Origin: Paractinoplanes rishiriensis
Lineage (GTDB): Bacteria > Actinomycetota > Actinomycetes > Mycobacteriales > Micromonosporaceae
Reading direction: 5' to 3'
DNA length: 64,000 bases
Assembly: GCF_016862375.1 (NCBI RefSeq)
Contig: NZ_BOMV01000102.1
Span: 1 to 64,000 of the forward strand
Of the stretch, positions 7,488 through 15,955 are shown in pieces. Positions within the stretch are counted from its first letter, which is position 1, and each line of letters opens with the position of its first letter. The position numbers were made by a program, and so were the translations under genes. The notes below the pieces were generated by a model. That model was not told the origin of the DNA. It made no database searches and worked only from the letters and a program-made list of their open reading frames with translations.

Positions 7488-8258
7488 ATGGCAGCAACTT
7501 CGACGAGTGCTCTGTCTTTCGCGGAGTGGAGCACCGATTCGCAGTTGAACGACTCTTTGTGCCGACTGTATGCAAAGTACTTGACGGACAACGGGTATGT
7601 GCATGCCGTTGACGTGCCGGAGGATTTCGACCACGCCTCGTTTCTATCCCGGTTCGGTGAGTTCCGTCCCGGCCCATCCGGCAAGCTGATTGACGACGTC
7701 ACACCGGAGGCCGGCATGGACGACGTCTACTACGGTGGCAACAGGCGCCCGCTTCTGCCACACACCGAGGGCTACGAGTTCGCCGGGCTCCCTCCCCGCT
7801 ACCTTGCTCTGTGGTGTGTCACTCCGCCCGCGGGCGAAGGGGGCGAGACGACGCTGATGGACACGGCCCCGGTGCTGGCGGGGCTCAGCGAACAGACTCG
7901 GCATGTGCTGCGTACTCAAAGACTTGCCTTCCACGGCAGCGCTGGGTTGCGGCGGCGGGGCCTAGATCAACACGCGAGCCATCCTATGCTGACCTCCGTG
8001 GATGGACTGACAGTCCTTCGGTTCTCCTCTAATAACGTCGATCTGGACGGCGTCAACGCAGCCGTGTCAGCCTTTTTGAACAGAACCACTGAGATGTTCG
8101 AGTCCGCACATCTCGCGATCAGGTATCAGCGCAATGATCTGCTGCACTGGGACAATTGGCGGCTTCTGCACTCGCGCACTGCTTTTGAGGACCCTCGACG
8201 GCATCTCAAACGCGTCCAGATCAGCTACTCGAGCGACGTCGCTAAGGGGACGATATGA
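7488..8258 (+). CDS. TauD/TfdA-family Fe(II)/2-oxoglutarate oxygenase
   Basis: A 256-residue non-heme iron oxygenase. The iron triad is visible: H92-T-E94 (HxE variant of HxD) and the distal His228 in D-N-W-R-L-L-H-S-R; Arg242 (R-H-L-K-R-V-Q-I) fits the 2-oxoglutarate-binding arginine 14 residues later. The product region G-E-G-G-E-T-T-L-M-D is typical of the family (PF02668). The ATG at 7488 is chosen for its AGGAGG site; the frame is open far upstream, inside the ligase gene, in shadow. TauD-family members include Asp beta-hydroxylases such as SyrP, so hydroxylation of the Asp in M-S-Y-D-H is a reasonable guess. Its stop overlaps the next start (ATGA). Confidence 0.88.
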   Translation: MAATSTSALSFAEWSTDSQLNDSLCRLYAKYLTDNGYVHAVDVPEDFDHASFLSRFGEFRPGPSGKLIDDVTPEAGMDDVYYGGNRRPLLPHTEGYEFAGLPPRYLALWCVTPPAGEGGETTLMDTAPVLAGLSEQTRHVLRTQRLAFHGSAGLRRRGLDQHASHPMLTSVDGLTVLRFSSNNVDLDGVNAAVSAFLNRTTEMFESAHLAIRYQRNDLLHWDNWRLLHSRTAFEDPRRHLKRVQISYSSDVAKGTI

Positions 8259-9499
8259 GTCGGCTATTGGTACTGGAGCCCACCGGCGTCGACAGCGAGG
8301 ACCTCGTGAGGGGTGCGGTTGACATGGGCCACGAAGTCTTCGCCGTCCGCCACCGCGGCCAACCCGCCGCGCAGCCGGCCCAGCCCTTCGTCGATATCAC
8401 CCACGTCGACTTCGGGGATGTCGAAGCGGCCTGCGATCGGATCATCGATTACGCCCGGGCAAATGCCTTGGAGGGAATCACAACGGCCAACGAGTTTCTG
8501 ACGCCGATCGTCACGCGTGCATGCGCCATGCTTGGTTTTCCGGGCAACGATCCGGGTCTGGCGACAGCGCCACGCAGCAAGATCATCATGGCGGAGCGGT
8601 TCCGTGCCTGTGGGGTACCGATACCCATTACCTTCATTGTGACGAAAGAGTCCGAGGTGGAGCAGCTGCTTCGTGACAGCGTCCTTTCGATGCCCGTGGT
8701 GGTCAAGCCGGCCGAGAACGCAGGCTCCAAGGCCGTCAGCATCGTCGAGGATCCCAGCCAGTTGGCGGAAGCCTTCGACCGCGTACGAACGCAGGACGAC
8801 GCCTATGGCATCCCCCTGGACACACGAACAATTGTGCAGGAATACGTCGAGGGCGAGGAGTTCAGTGTCGAGTCGATCACGCAAGACGGAACCGTTCACC
8901 ATCTGTGCATCACACGGAAGATTACCACCGCGGGACAGTTCCGTGTCGAGATCGGCCACAGTATCCCGGCTCGGCTACCACCGAACGTGTCCGGGGCGGT
9001 GCTGGCAGAGGTGAGCAAGGCAATCAAGGCATTGGGAATCCGCAATAGTGTCTCGCATAGCGAAGTGAAACTGCGACCCGACGGCCGCTGTGTCGTGCTT
9101 GAAGTCGCCGCACGTATCGGGGCCGGGCGTATCGCGGTGCTGACGGAGCTGGCATGCGGCATCAGCATTCCGGCTGCAACAGTGGATCTCGCCCTGGGGC
9201 GTTCCGTGAATGTGACGCCCACACGTCAGGCTTGCGCCACCGTACGGCTGCTGCTCTCGCCTCGGCACGGGCGGCTGCGGGAGGTACGCAACTTGCCTGA
9301 ACCGGCCAAGGAAGTAGCCCAGGCTGCGCTGACCCGCCCCGTCGGCGCCGTTGTTAACGGGCCGGAGACGAATGGATGCCGCATCGGATACTTCATCGTC
9401 GTCGGCCCAGACGAAGCGACCGCCAACCGGCGCGCCGACGAGCTGCTGTCACACGTCGAAGTCGTAGTGGAGCCGTCCGACGATCTCCAGCGTGTTTGA
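8255..9499 (+). CDS. ATP-grasp carboxylate-amine ligase (second copy)
   Basis: A 414-residue ATP-grasp enzyme, clearly different in sequence from the one at 6209. Key parts are the N-terminal Rossmann-like half (L-V-L-E-P-T-G), the lysine strand P-V-V-V-K-P-A-E-N-A-G-S, the segment V-Q-E-Y-V-E-G-E-E-F-S-V-E, and the metal-binding H-S-E-V-K-L...V-L-E-V-A-A-R-I-G-A-G-R. It is the carnosine synthase/BacD-like type that makes amide bonds with ATP. It starts inside the oxygenase stop (ATGA), implying coupled translation. Two unlike ligases suggest two separate bonds are made on the product, or one ligation and one unrelated activation. Confidence 0.85.
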   Translation: MSRLLVLEPTGVDSEDLVRGAVDMGHEVFAVRHRGQPAAQPAQPFVDITHVDFGDVEAACDRIIDYARANALEGITTANEFLTPIVTRACAMLGFPGNDPGLATAPRSKIIMAERFRACGVPIPITFIVTKESEVEQLLRDSVLSMPVVVKPAENAGSKAVSIVEDPSQLAEAFDRVRTQDDAYGIPLDTRTIVQEYVEGEEFSVESITQDGTVHHLCITRKITTAGQFRVEIGHSIPARLPPNVSGAVLAEVSKAIKALGIRNSVSHSEVKLRPDGRCVVLEVAARIGAGRIAVLTELACGISIPAATVDLALGRSVNVTPTRQACATVRLLLSPRHGRLREVRNLPEPAKEVAQAALTRPVGAVVNGPETNGCRIGYFIVVGPDEATANRRADELLSHVEVVVEPSDDLQRV

Positions 9500-9508
9500 G
9501 GGGTGCCG

Positions 9509-10144
9509 ATGAAGGTGTGCGAGCTTGGTATTGTCGGCGCCTGGGTATTTACGCCTGAGGTGCACACATGGGCTGCGGGTGCGTTTGTGGAGCCGTACAG
9601 CGCTCCCGAATTCGCAGAGGTCGTGGGACATCGGCTCGACCTCGGCCACCTCAATGTCTCGGTGGCTCACGCCGGCACCGTGCGCGGGGTCCACTTCGGT
9701 GACGTGCCCCCCGGTCAGGCTAAGTACATCACTTGTGTCGTGGGTTCGGTCTGGGACGTGGCGGTCGACCTACGCGTCGGCTCGCCCACGTTCGGGGCGT
9801 GGGTGGGCACGCTGCTTGACGATCGCACGAGAAGCGCCGTCTACCTGAGCGAAGGCCTAGGGCACGGCTACATCAGCCTTGAGGACCACTCGACGCTTGT
9901 GTACGTGTGCAGCCAGCCGTACGTCGAGGGCAGAGAGCACCGGATCAATCCGCTCGACCCTGACCTCGACATCGGCTGGCCGACAGTCAGCCGTGACGGG
10001 AGCGAACTCGACTATGTCATCGGACGCAAGGATCGCGCCGCGCCAATGCTGTCCGAGGCGCTCAAACACGGGATCCTGCCCTCCCTGGCGTCGGTCCTGT
10101 CAGGCGGGGGAAACAATTATCTAACGCACTTACGAGAGGGCTGA
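9509..10144 (+). CDS. RmlC-type dTDP-sugar 3,5-epimerase (cupin)
   Basis: A 211-residue cupin with the RmlC signature: G-T-V-R-G-V-H-F (the R-G-x-H catalytic region), V-V-G-S-V-W-D-V-A-V-D-L-R-V-G-S-P-T-F-G, the G-L-G-H-G-Y segment and the C-terminal I-N-P-L-D-P-D-L-D-I-G-W-P. RmlC enzymes epimerise dTDP-4-keto-6-deoxyglucose at C3/C5. GAGGGG at the previous gene's stop serves the ATG at 9509. It is the last gene of the operon. No other deoxysugar gene and no glycosyltransferase lie nearby, so it either borrows dTDP-sugars made elsewhere or has been recruited for another cupin reaction. Confidence 0.85.
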   Translation: MKVCELGIVGAWVFTPEVHTWAAGAFVEPYSAPEFAEVVGHRLDLGHLNVSVAHAGTVRGVHFGDVPPGQAKYITCVVGSVWDVAVDLRVGSPTFGAWVGTLLDDRTRSAVYLSEGLGHGYISLEDHSTLVYVCSQPYVEGREHRINPLDPDLDIGWPTVSRDGSELDYVIGRKDRAAPMLSEALKHGILPSLASVLSGGGNNYLTHLREG

Positions 10145-10188
10145 TCAGGGTCCGGCCGACGCGCCTCGGAAACCGTTCGCCGATCTTA

Positions 10189-10971
10189 TCAATTGACCGT
10201 ATTGCGCTGACCTCTGCCCGCCGGCCAACGAAGATAACTGGTATTTATCAAACCAGGAAGAACGAATCGCAATGCCCCCCGGTCGAGGCCCAAACTGTCC
10301 CGCACCGCGGCCGTCTCACCCGGCCAATCACGGTGATTTAATTCGTCAAATGCGAGGATACTTCCCTCGGTGAGATACGGCTGGATCGCGGCGATAGCGG
10401 ACCGAGTCGGCTCGTACAGGTCAACGTCGAACAGGGCGAGTGCGATGACCGTGTGCGGATTTTCCGAAAGGTAGCGGGGCAATGTATTCCGTACGTCGCC
10501 GTCGATGACGACAGTAGGCGATTGATGGCCCACCGCACGCTCGCCCTGATGAACGTCCAGCACTTCGCGCAGATAGTCAACATAACCGCCGGGAAGAGCG
10601 AGGTTACCGGCAAAGCCGGTTGGGCTGGTGCGATCCACCTCGGCGACGTCCGGGAAACCGCTGAAGGTGTCGAAGCCAACGATCGGCCGATGCTGCGAAT
10701 ATGGCTCGTAAATGCTGCGGAGCGTTGTGAGCATGCCGAGATGCCGCCCGTGCAGGACGCCGAACTCCATGATCGTCCCGGGTACCGGTAACACCATGCG
10801 GTACAAGGTGTCCATCGATAGAAAATCGATCATGGGACGGCGGCGCAGAAAGAGGCCGAGGTTGTCGAGCAGATCCTCATCTCCGATAGGATTGTTCAAT
10901 AGCAATTCGGTCAGTCTCCGACGGACAGCGGACTCGCGGCTCGAGACCGCCTGCTCTTGCTCACCACTCAC
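10189..10971 (-). CDS. TylF/MycF-family O-methyltransferase
   Basis: A 260-residue class I SAM methyltransferase of the TylF (macrocin O-methyltransferase) family. Visible marks are I-M-E-F-G-V-L-H-G (SAM loop), G-F-D-T-F-S-G-F-P, A-L-F-D-V-D-L-Y-E-P-T and I-L-A-F-D-E-L-N (metal-binding acids). Family members methylate sugar hydroxyls with Mg(II), which matches the neighbouring RmlC-type gene. The GTG start has AAGGAG nine bases upstream. It converges on the P450 operon with a 44-base gap, so it has its own promoter in the A+T-rich region near 11 kb. A role in the same pathway is likely but unproven. Confidence 0.85.
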   Translation of the reverse strand: MSGEQEQAVSSRESAVRRRLTELLLNNPIGDEDLLDNLGLFLRRRPMIDFLSMDTLYRMVLPVPGTIMEFGVLHGRHLGMLTTLRSIYEPYSQHRPIVGFDTFSGFPDVAEVDRTSPTGFAGNLALPGGYVDYLREVLDVHQGERAVGHQSPTVVIDGDVRNTLPRYLSENPHTVIALALFDVDLYEPTRSAIAAIQPYLTEGSILAFDELNHRDWPGETAAVRDSLGLDRGALRFVLPGLINTSYLRWPAGRGQRNTVN

Positions 10972-11889
10972 GGTCTACGACTCCTTCTATCGAGCGAAAC
11001 TAACAATTGAGTCGCCCATTCCACTGCCCGGCGATCAATAGAATCTACCGTGATGATCTATAAGAGTCAATCGATCCGATTTGGAAGTAATATTGCCCAC
11101 GCATATTGACGATCGGCCGAACGCAGGACACGATAAGAAGGTGGCACAGAGAGCATCGTTGCATTCTCGGATCGCTGTTGATCACCTGTGAACAGGCGTT
11201 GGGGAGGGCGGTTGGCTTGTCGGGTGACGCGGGGCGGTGTTGGTCTCCCTGCTGTCCGGTGGTAGCCATTGCGGTGTTGCGCAGGGGGCATGATGGCAGG
11301 CCGTTGCCGGTACGGGACTTGATATTTCACGGACGTCATATTTCCCGCGTGGGCGAGGCTTCGATCGCGTAGCCGCTCGGTGCGCTGTGAACCAAATCGC
11401 ATCCCTCATCGAACCCCCGTCACCGACGGTACAACTAAGCATCAAAAGCGCATTGCCGCAGCGTCAAGATCAACTCACTCATTTGCCGCGAACCGCTCGT
11501 TACGGAATGTGATTGGCGGTTTGGCGGTTTGATTCGGGTCGTGCCGATGTTCGGATGCCGGGCGCAGCACCGCGCCGCGGTCGGCCACATCCGGACCGCA
11601 GGCGAGATCGTCCCTACGAAGAAGTGGGCGGTCTTCTACTACGCCCCGCCCAGCGGCTCACATTTCGCCATCAGCACATGCGACCTGCTGGAGTCGTCCG
11701 GCTGCATCACCGACCACACACTGCCGGCCCTGCGCGAACCCCAGATCGCATCCGTCCCGGACTTCGGATCGTGAGGCTCCAGACGCGGCGGGCAGCAGTA
11801 CTGCTCGCGTGACGCGGCCGGGGCATCGCCCGGGTAGCCTGCGTCGATCTGGCAGGTGTCGATGGAGCGGGGGCTGCGGTTTGATCGAC
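10972..11889. other. Gene-poor stretch between methyltransferase and hydrolase
   Basis: A+T-richer DNA that must contain the methyltransferase promoter at its left end. The only protein-like frame is 11529-11774 (81 codons, including K-W-A-V-F-Y-Y-A-P-P-S-G-S-H-F), which matches nothing I recognise and may be a gene remnant. No repeat, hairpin or RNA gene was seen. Confidence 0.35.
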
Positions 11890-12810
11890 GTGCAGGGGTC
11901 TGTCCAGGCGGCCGGATACCACAGCGCCGCTGCGGTCGTAGCCGGCGCGCAGGTGGCTGATCCGGTCTTCCACGGCGGCGCAGGGCTGACCGCGGACAAG
12001 TGCGTCTACACCGCTTCGCTGTCGAAACAGATCACGGCCGCTTGCGCTGCGCTACTGGTCAGGCAGGGACGCCTCGATACCGACGACGTCCTCGCGCAGT
12101 GGATGCCCGAGTTGCCACCCTGGTCCCGCACGGTGCGGGTGCGCCATCTGATCCACCACACCAGCGGACTGCCGCAGGGCGTACACATCGACGACGTTCT
12201 CCGCAACGACGCTGTCCGCACCACCGACAGCGTGGTCCGCGCCCTGGTCCGACGCGACCAACTCGACCGCACGCCGGGAACCGCATACGAATACTGCAAC
12301 GCCGGCTACGTCTGCCTGGCGGTCGTGGTCTCACGCGCCGCCGGCCAGCCCCTGCCGGAATTCGCCCAGCAGCACGTTTTCGAGCGGCTCGGCATGAACA
12401 GCACGCGGTATTGGACCGGCCCGGCGCCGCATCCGCCCGGCGCCACACCGCTCGACCCGAACCATCCCGCCCCGCTATCCCTCGGCGACGGCGGGGTCTG
12501 GTCCACAGCGCGAGACCTGCTGCGCTGGAACCGTTCGCTGCTCGTCGACCACCTCGGCATCTCCGAAATCCTGCACACACCGGGACACCTGGAGGACGGC
12601 ACACCGCTCGACTACGCGTGGGGCGTCGTTGTCGGAAGCTACCGCGGTCACCGGCTCTACCGGCACAGCGGTGGTTGGCCTGGAGTGACGACCCAACTCG
12701 TGAGCATCCCCGGAAAGGACGCCAGCCTCGTCGTGGTCGCGTTGGACGACGACAGCGACCGTTCGACTCTGCTGGCCAACATCATGATCTATACGCTCTT
12801 GACATCGTGA
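11890..12810 (+). CDS. Beta-lactamase-family serine hydrolase
   Basis: A 306-residue serine hydrolase of the class C beta-lactamase/D-aminopeptidase type. The SxxK box is S43-L-S-K46, the second motif Y135-C-N137, and the third H259-S-G-G (KTG-like). No signal peptide is visible, so it is probably cytoplasmic. The frame is open to 11809, but the extra N-terminal residues look non-coding; GTG at 11890 (or TTG at 11881), with a GGAGCGGGG region upstream, gives a natural family N-terminus. Such proteins act as esterases, peptidases or amidases. It lies at the edge of the island and might trim a natural product, but there is no direct link. Confidence 0.8.
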   Translation: MQGSVQAAGYHSAAAVVAGAQVADPVFHGGAGLTADKCVYTASLSKQITAACAALLVRQGRLDTDDVLAQWMPELPPWSRTVRVRHLIHHTSGLPQGVHIDDVLRNDAVRTTDSVVRALVRRDQLDRTPGTAYEYCNAGYVCLAVVVSRAAGQPLPEFAQQHVFERLGMNSTRYWTGPAPHPPGATPLDPNHPAPLSLGDGGVWSTARDLLRWNRSLLVDHLGISEILHTPGHLEDGTPLDYAWGVVVGSYRGHRLYRHSGGWPGVTTQLVSIPGKDASLVVVALDDDSDRSTLLANIMIYTLLTS

Positions 12811-14186
12811 GTGGCACGCGGACACGCCGATGACAATGCGTCGGACGTCGGGCCGCGCGGATCGGAGAGATGATCACTCACAGTGTGCTGACCTACACAA
12901 CACCATGCTGGACAAAGGGCATTTATTTGCTCTGCGTATATGATTAGCAGTTGCCCCCAAGGCCCTTCATCGAAGCCGGAAAGCCGTACAATTCGTCCTA
13001 AGCGAACATCTAGTCACACGACCTCTAGTCTCATTGCGATCCGAGCCACTGAGCTCCGGATGTATGGAGTGCCCAGAATGGGCGCGGTAATGCCAGATCG
13101 GCAACCATTCCCACAAGTGGGTTGCGCTTAGCGCATTAGGCGAGCGTTATCGGCAGCTGCGCGCAAATCGCCGAGTCGCCAATCTCGATCGAGGCGTAGC
13201 CGAGACGGGTCAATGGTCATTACCGGCGCGCTCGCCGTCGGCACGACGGCATTGGCCGCCACTGGGCACGAATAAAAGGGCTGCCTATCACAGAGCGTCA
13301 CCGAACTGGCGAAGGAGGAGGGTTGCGGAATCTGTCCGGTGCGTACAGTGAGCAGCGGTCGACGACAGGAACGTTGATTCCACGGAAGACCGTTCGGTCT
13401 CCAATAACTGGTCTTGCTTCTTCAGGTTGTCGATGCAGGGGTGATGAGCATTGTTTACATTGGCTATTACGGGTCGCAGATGGGTGTGTTTGCTTTGGCC
13501 GAGCGAGCAATTTGTGACCCTTACGGCGGGCCTTCTGGTTGGAGCGGCTGTCGCAATTCGCGATCCGGGCCATGCGGCGGCCGTCCTCGTGGCGACATCA
13601 GCTCTTTTCGCTGCCGCCAACCGCAGTCAAGCTCTGCTGGCTGATCGGTCACCTCGGCTCGACAAGGCGCTCACAACGAAATCTCGCTCATAACCTTGGC
13701 AAGAACCCAGTATGGGTATTTGATGGATCAGAGTTCGCCAGATGGACCACGTCTGCAGCGGCACCGTCCACCGGGCCGGGACGCGGGACGGGCTGGCGAA
13801 CTCCGGTTTCTCGCTATTCACGAAACATCGTCGAGAGCCGTTTCAGTTGCAGGGGGCCGCCGCAGGTGCGGCAATCGGATTCGCTCGGTTGAGTGCCGCC
13901 GATCGCGCAGACCGCCTCGGCTGTCTACCTCGGAGCCTCGCGAGTATGCAGATCCTTCTTTGACCGTGGTGATGACGCACCTGGCGTCATCACCACGAGA
14001 CCGAACCTCTTCGGGCAGCAGGCTCGGGATCCGCGAGCGCGTACAAGCAGGTTGGCGGCGCCCAGCCCCATGCCGTCCTCCTGGCGGAGAGCGGGCCACA
14101 GCTGGTGCATGAGGGGTCGGCGGCGGCGAACGGGCAGCGTCATGCGGATTTCGAGCAAGCCAAGCCCGTCGACCCCGGCAGCCGGG
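12811..14186. other. Gene-poor, apparently decayed region
   Basis: Nearly 1.4 kb without a gene I can support. A frame at 13451-13693 contains a hydrophobic stretch (L-T-A-G-L-L-V-G-A-A-V-A-I) that could be left from a membrane protein. A 25-codon ORF at 12870 has GGAGAG touching its ATG, too close for normal use. The base composition shifts back to the high-GC norm by about 14 kb, which marks the right end of the island. A strong hairpin lies at 13965-13997. Confidence 0.4.
13965..13997. terminator. Hairpin downstream of the histidine kinase
   Basis: A perfect 14-bp inverted repeat, CGTGGTGATGACGC and GCGTCATCACCACG, with a five-base loop, about 190 bases beyond the kinase stop. No clear T-run flanks it, but the stem is strong enough to end transcription from either side. 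Confidence 0.55.
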
Positions 14187-15296
14187 TCAGGCCTCGGGCC
14201 CGGTAGCCGGGAAGGTGACCACCATCGCGACGCCGGGGTCGCGGGCCTCGGCCGTCGCCATGCCGCCGTGGGCCGCCGCCAGCTGACGGACGATCCACAG
14301 GCCCAGGCCGACGCCCTCCGGGCCGCCGACCGCGAACTGGCCGAACAGCCGCGGCCTCAGGTGGTCCGGGATGCCCGGGCCGTGGTCGCGTACCTCGAGC
14401 CGGTTGCGGGCGCCGTCGCGGGTCAGCGACACCACCACCGGCCCGCGCCCGTAGCGGGCCGCATTGGTCACCAGGTTGATCAGAATTTGTTCGAAGCGCT
14501 GGCGGTCGACCAGCAGCACCAGGTCGTCGTCCACCTCGATCGTCAGCTCGACGTCCAGGTTCAACAGCAGGAGGATCTCGCCGATCAGGGCGCGCGCCGG
14601 GTGTTCGGCCAGGTCGAGCTTGAGCTGGCCGGAGCTGTCGATGCGCTGCAGGTCGAGCAGGCCCTCGGCCAGCCGGGAGATGCGGGCCGTCTGGCGCAGC
14701 GCCGCGTCGGCCATCCGGGCGGCCTCGCCGGTGGCCTGCTCCTGGAACTCCTCCAGCACGATGCGCACGGTGCTCAGCGGCGAGCGGACGTCGTGCGCCA
14801 GGGTGTTGACCATGGCGGCCCGCCACTGCTCGATCCGGGCCAGCCGCTCCCGGTCGTCGCGCAGGTGCCGGGCCTGCGCCTCGATCAGCAGGGCGACCAC
14901 GATCGCCACCGGCATGAGGACGAAGGCGCTGCTGAGCACCAACGGCGACTGGTGGGTCAAAACCAAGGGGATCACGTACGACAGGAAGGCCGGCACCAGG
15001 TATCCAAAGAGCACCCAGCGCGGGAAGTGCAGGCCCGCCCAGGCGTACAGCAGCACCAGGAACGGCCCGGTCCCGGCCGCCACCCCGCCGAACGACCAGG
15101 TCGACAGGCCGAGTACGGCGAAGCCGGCCAGCCCGAGCAGGGCCGGCGCCTCGGGGCGGGTGCGGCCCCACGGGAGCAGCAGGCCCGCGGCCGCGATCAC
15201 GAAGTCGCAGGCGGCGACGATCAGCAGATTCCGGGCCCGCGCCGGGTCGGGGGCCACGCCCACCACGCCGAGCAGGCCGGCGAGCAGGAAGAGCAC
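14187..15296 (-). CDS. Membrane sensor histidine kinase
   Basis: A 369-residue kinase. Five to six hydrophobic segments fill residues 1-135 with little extracellular sequence, then a dimerisation/H-box L-A-H168-D-V-R-S-P-L-S, N-box L-V-T-N-A-A-R-Y-G, G1 D-H-G-P-G-I-P and G2 G-V-G-L-G-L-W-I-V. It autophosphorylates His168 and passes the phosphate to a response regulator. No regulator gene is next to it (orphan). The GTG start at 15296 is the only usable start after an upstream stop, with no clear ribosome site. The hypothetical gene at 15381 lies 84 bases upstream on the same strand and may be co-transcribed. Confidence 0.85.
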   Translation of the reverse strand: MLFLLAGLLGVVGVAPDPARARNLLIVAACDFVIAAAGLLLPWGRTRPEAPALLGLAGFAVLGLSTWSFGGVAAGTGPFLVLLYAWAGLHFPRWVLFGYLVPAFLSYVIPLVLTHQSPLVLSSAFVLMPVAIVVALLIEAQARHLRDDRERLARIEQWRAAMVNTLAHDVRSPLSTVRIVLEEFQEQATGEAARMADAALRQTARISRLAEGLLDLQRIDSSGQLKLDLAEHPARALIGEILLLLNLDVELTIEVDDDLVLLVDRQRFEQILINLVTNAARYGRGPVVVSLTRDGARNRLEVRDHGPGIPDHLRPRLFGQFAVGGPEGVGLGLWIVRQLAAAHGGMATAEARDPGVAMVVTFPATGPEA

Positions 15297-15380
15297 GCCG
15301 GCCTGCCGGGCCGCGGCGCGCGGCCCGGTGCCGAGAAGTCTGAAAGGTCCGGTTGCTGTTACTTGACAACCATATGAGAG

Positions 15381-15893
15381 CTAATGCGGGGCGTCCACCA
15401 GGTCGGCCAGCCTCGCCGTCACCCCGGCCGTGAGGGCGAGAGCCACCAGGCCGTCGCGCTCGACCGCATCCGGCGCCGGCGCGCCGTCCACCGACGTGAG
15501 CAACGCGATGGGGCGGCCCTCGGCGTCATCCACCTGGATCGGGCCGGTCGTGCCGCCGAGCCGGGCCGGGCGGCATGTGCTGCGGGCCGCGAACGCCGCC
15601 CAGGCCACCGCGTCCTCGATCGCGTGCTGGACGGCCTCGCTGGCCACCAGCGGGCCGCCGGCCGCGGCCGGCGGCCCGACGCAGAGCAGCACCCGCCCCT
15701 CCGGGACGTGGGTGACGTGTGCCAGCACCCGGCAGATGCCGGCGTGGCACTGGGGTGGCAGTGACCGGTCCACCGCGGCGACGGTCAGCGGCTCGACGCC
15801 GTCGTCCAGCACCAACACCCGTACCCGGTGCGGATCGAGCTCGTCGGGGAGCACGATCCGGGCGCGCCCGGCGCCCGCGCGGATCTCAGTCAT
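15381..15893 (-). CDS. Hypothetical protein
   Basis: A 170-residue protein with normal coding composition and no motif I recognise. It has an Ala/Val-rich, probably cytoplasmic make-up with two Cys close together (Q-C-H-A-G-I-C). The ATG start is followed by M-T-E-I-R. It sits directly upstream of the orphan histidine kinase on the same strand, so it may belong to that signalling unit. Confidence 0.55.
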   Translation of the reverse strand: MTEIRAGAGRARIVLPDELDPHRVRVLVLDDGVEPLTVAAVDRSLPPQCHAGICRVLAHVTHVPEGRVLLCVGPPAAAGGPLVASEAVQHAIEDAVAWAAFAARSTCRPARLGGTTGPIQVDDAEGRPIALLTSVDGAPAPDAVERDGLVALALTAGVTARLADLVDAPH

Positions 15894-15955
15894 GCATGGG
15901 ATTTATCAGTCGGGAGCGCTCCCAGCCCACACCCGCTGGAAAACCTAAGCGTCCG

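Noticed and set aside
12870..12947. 25-codon ORF with GGAGAG in front
   Set aside because: The purine run touches the ATG, leaving no spacing, and no biosynthetic gene is adjacent.
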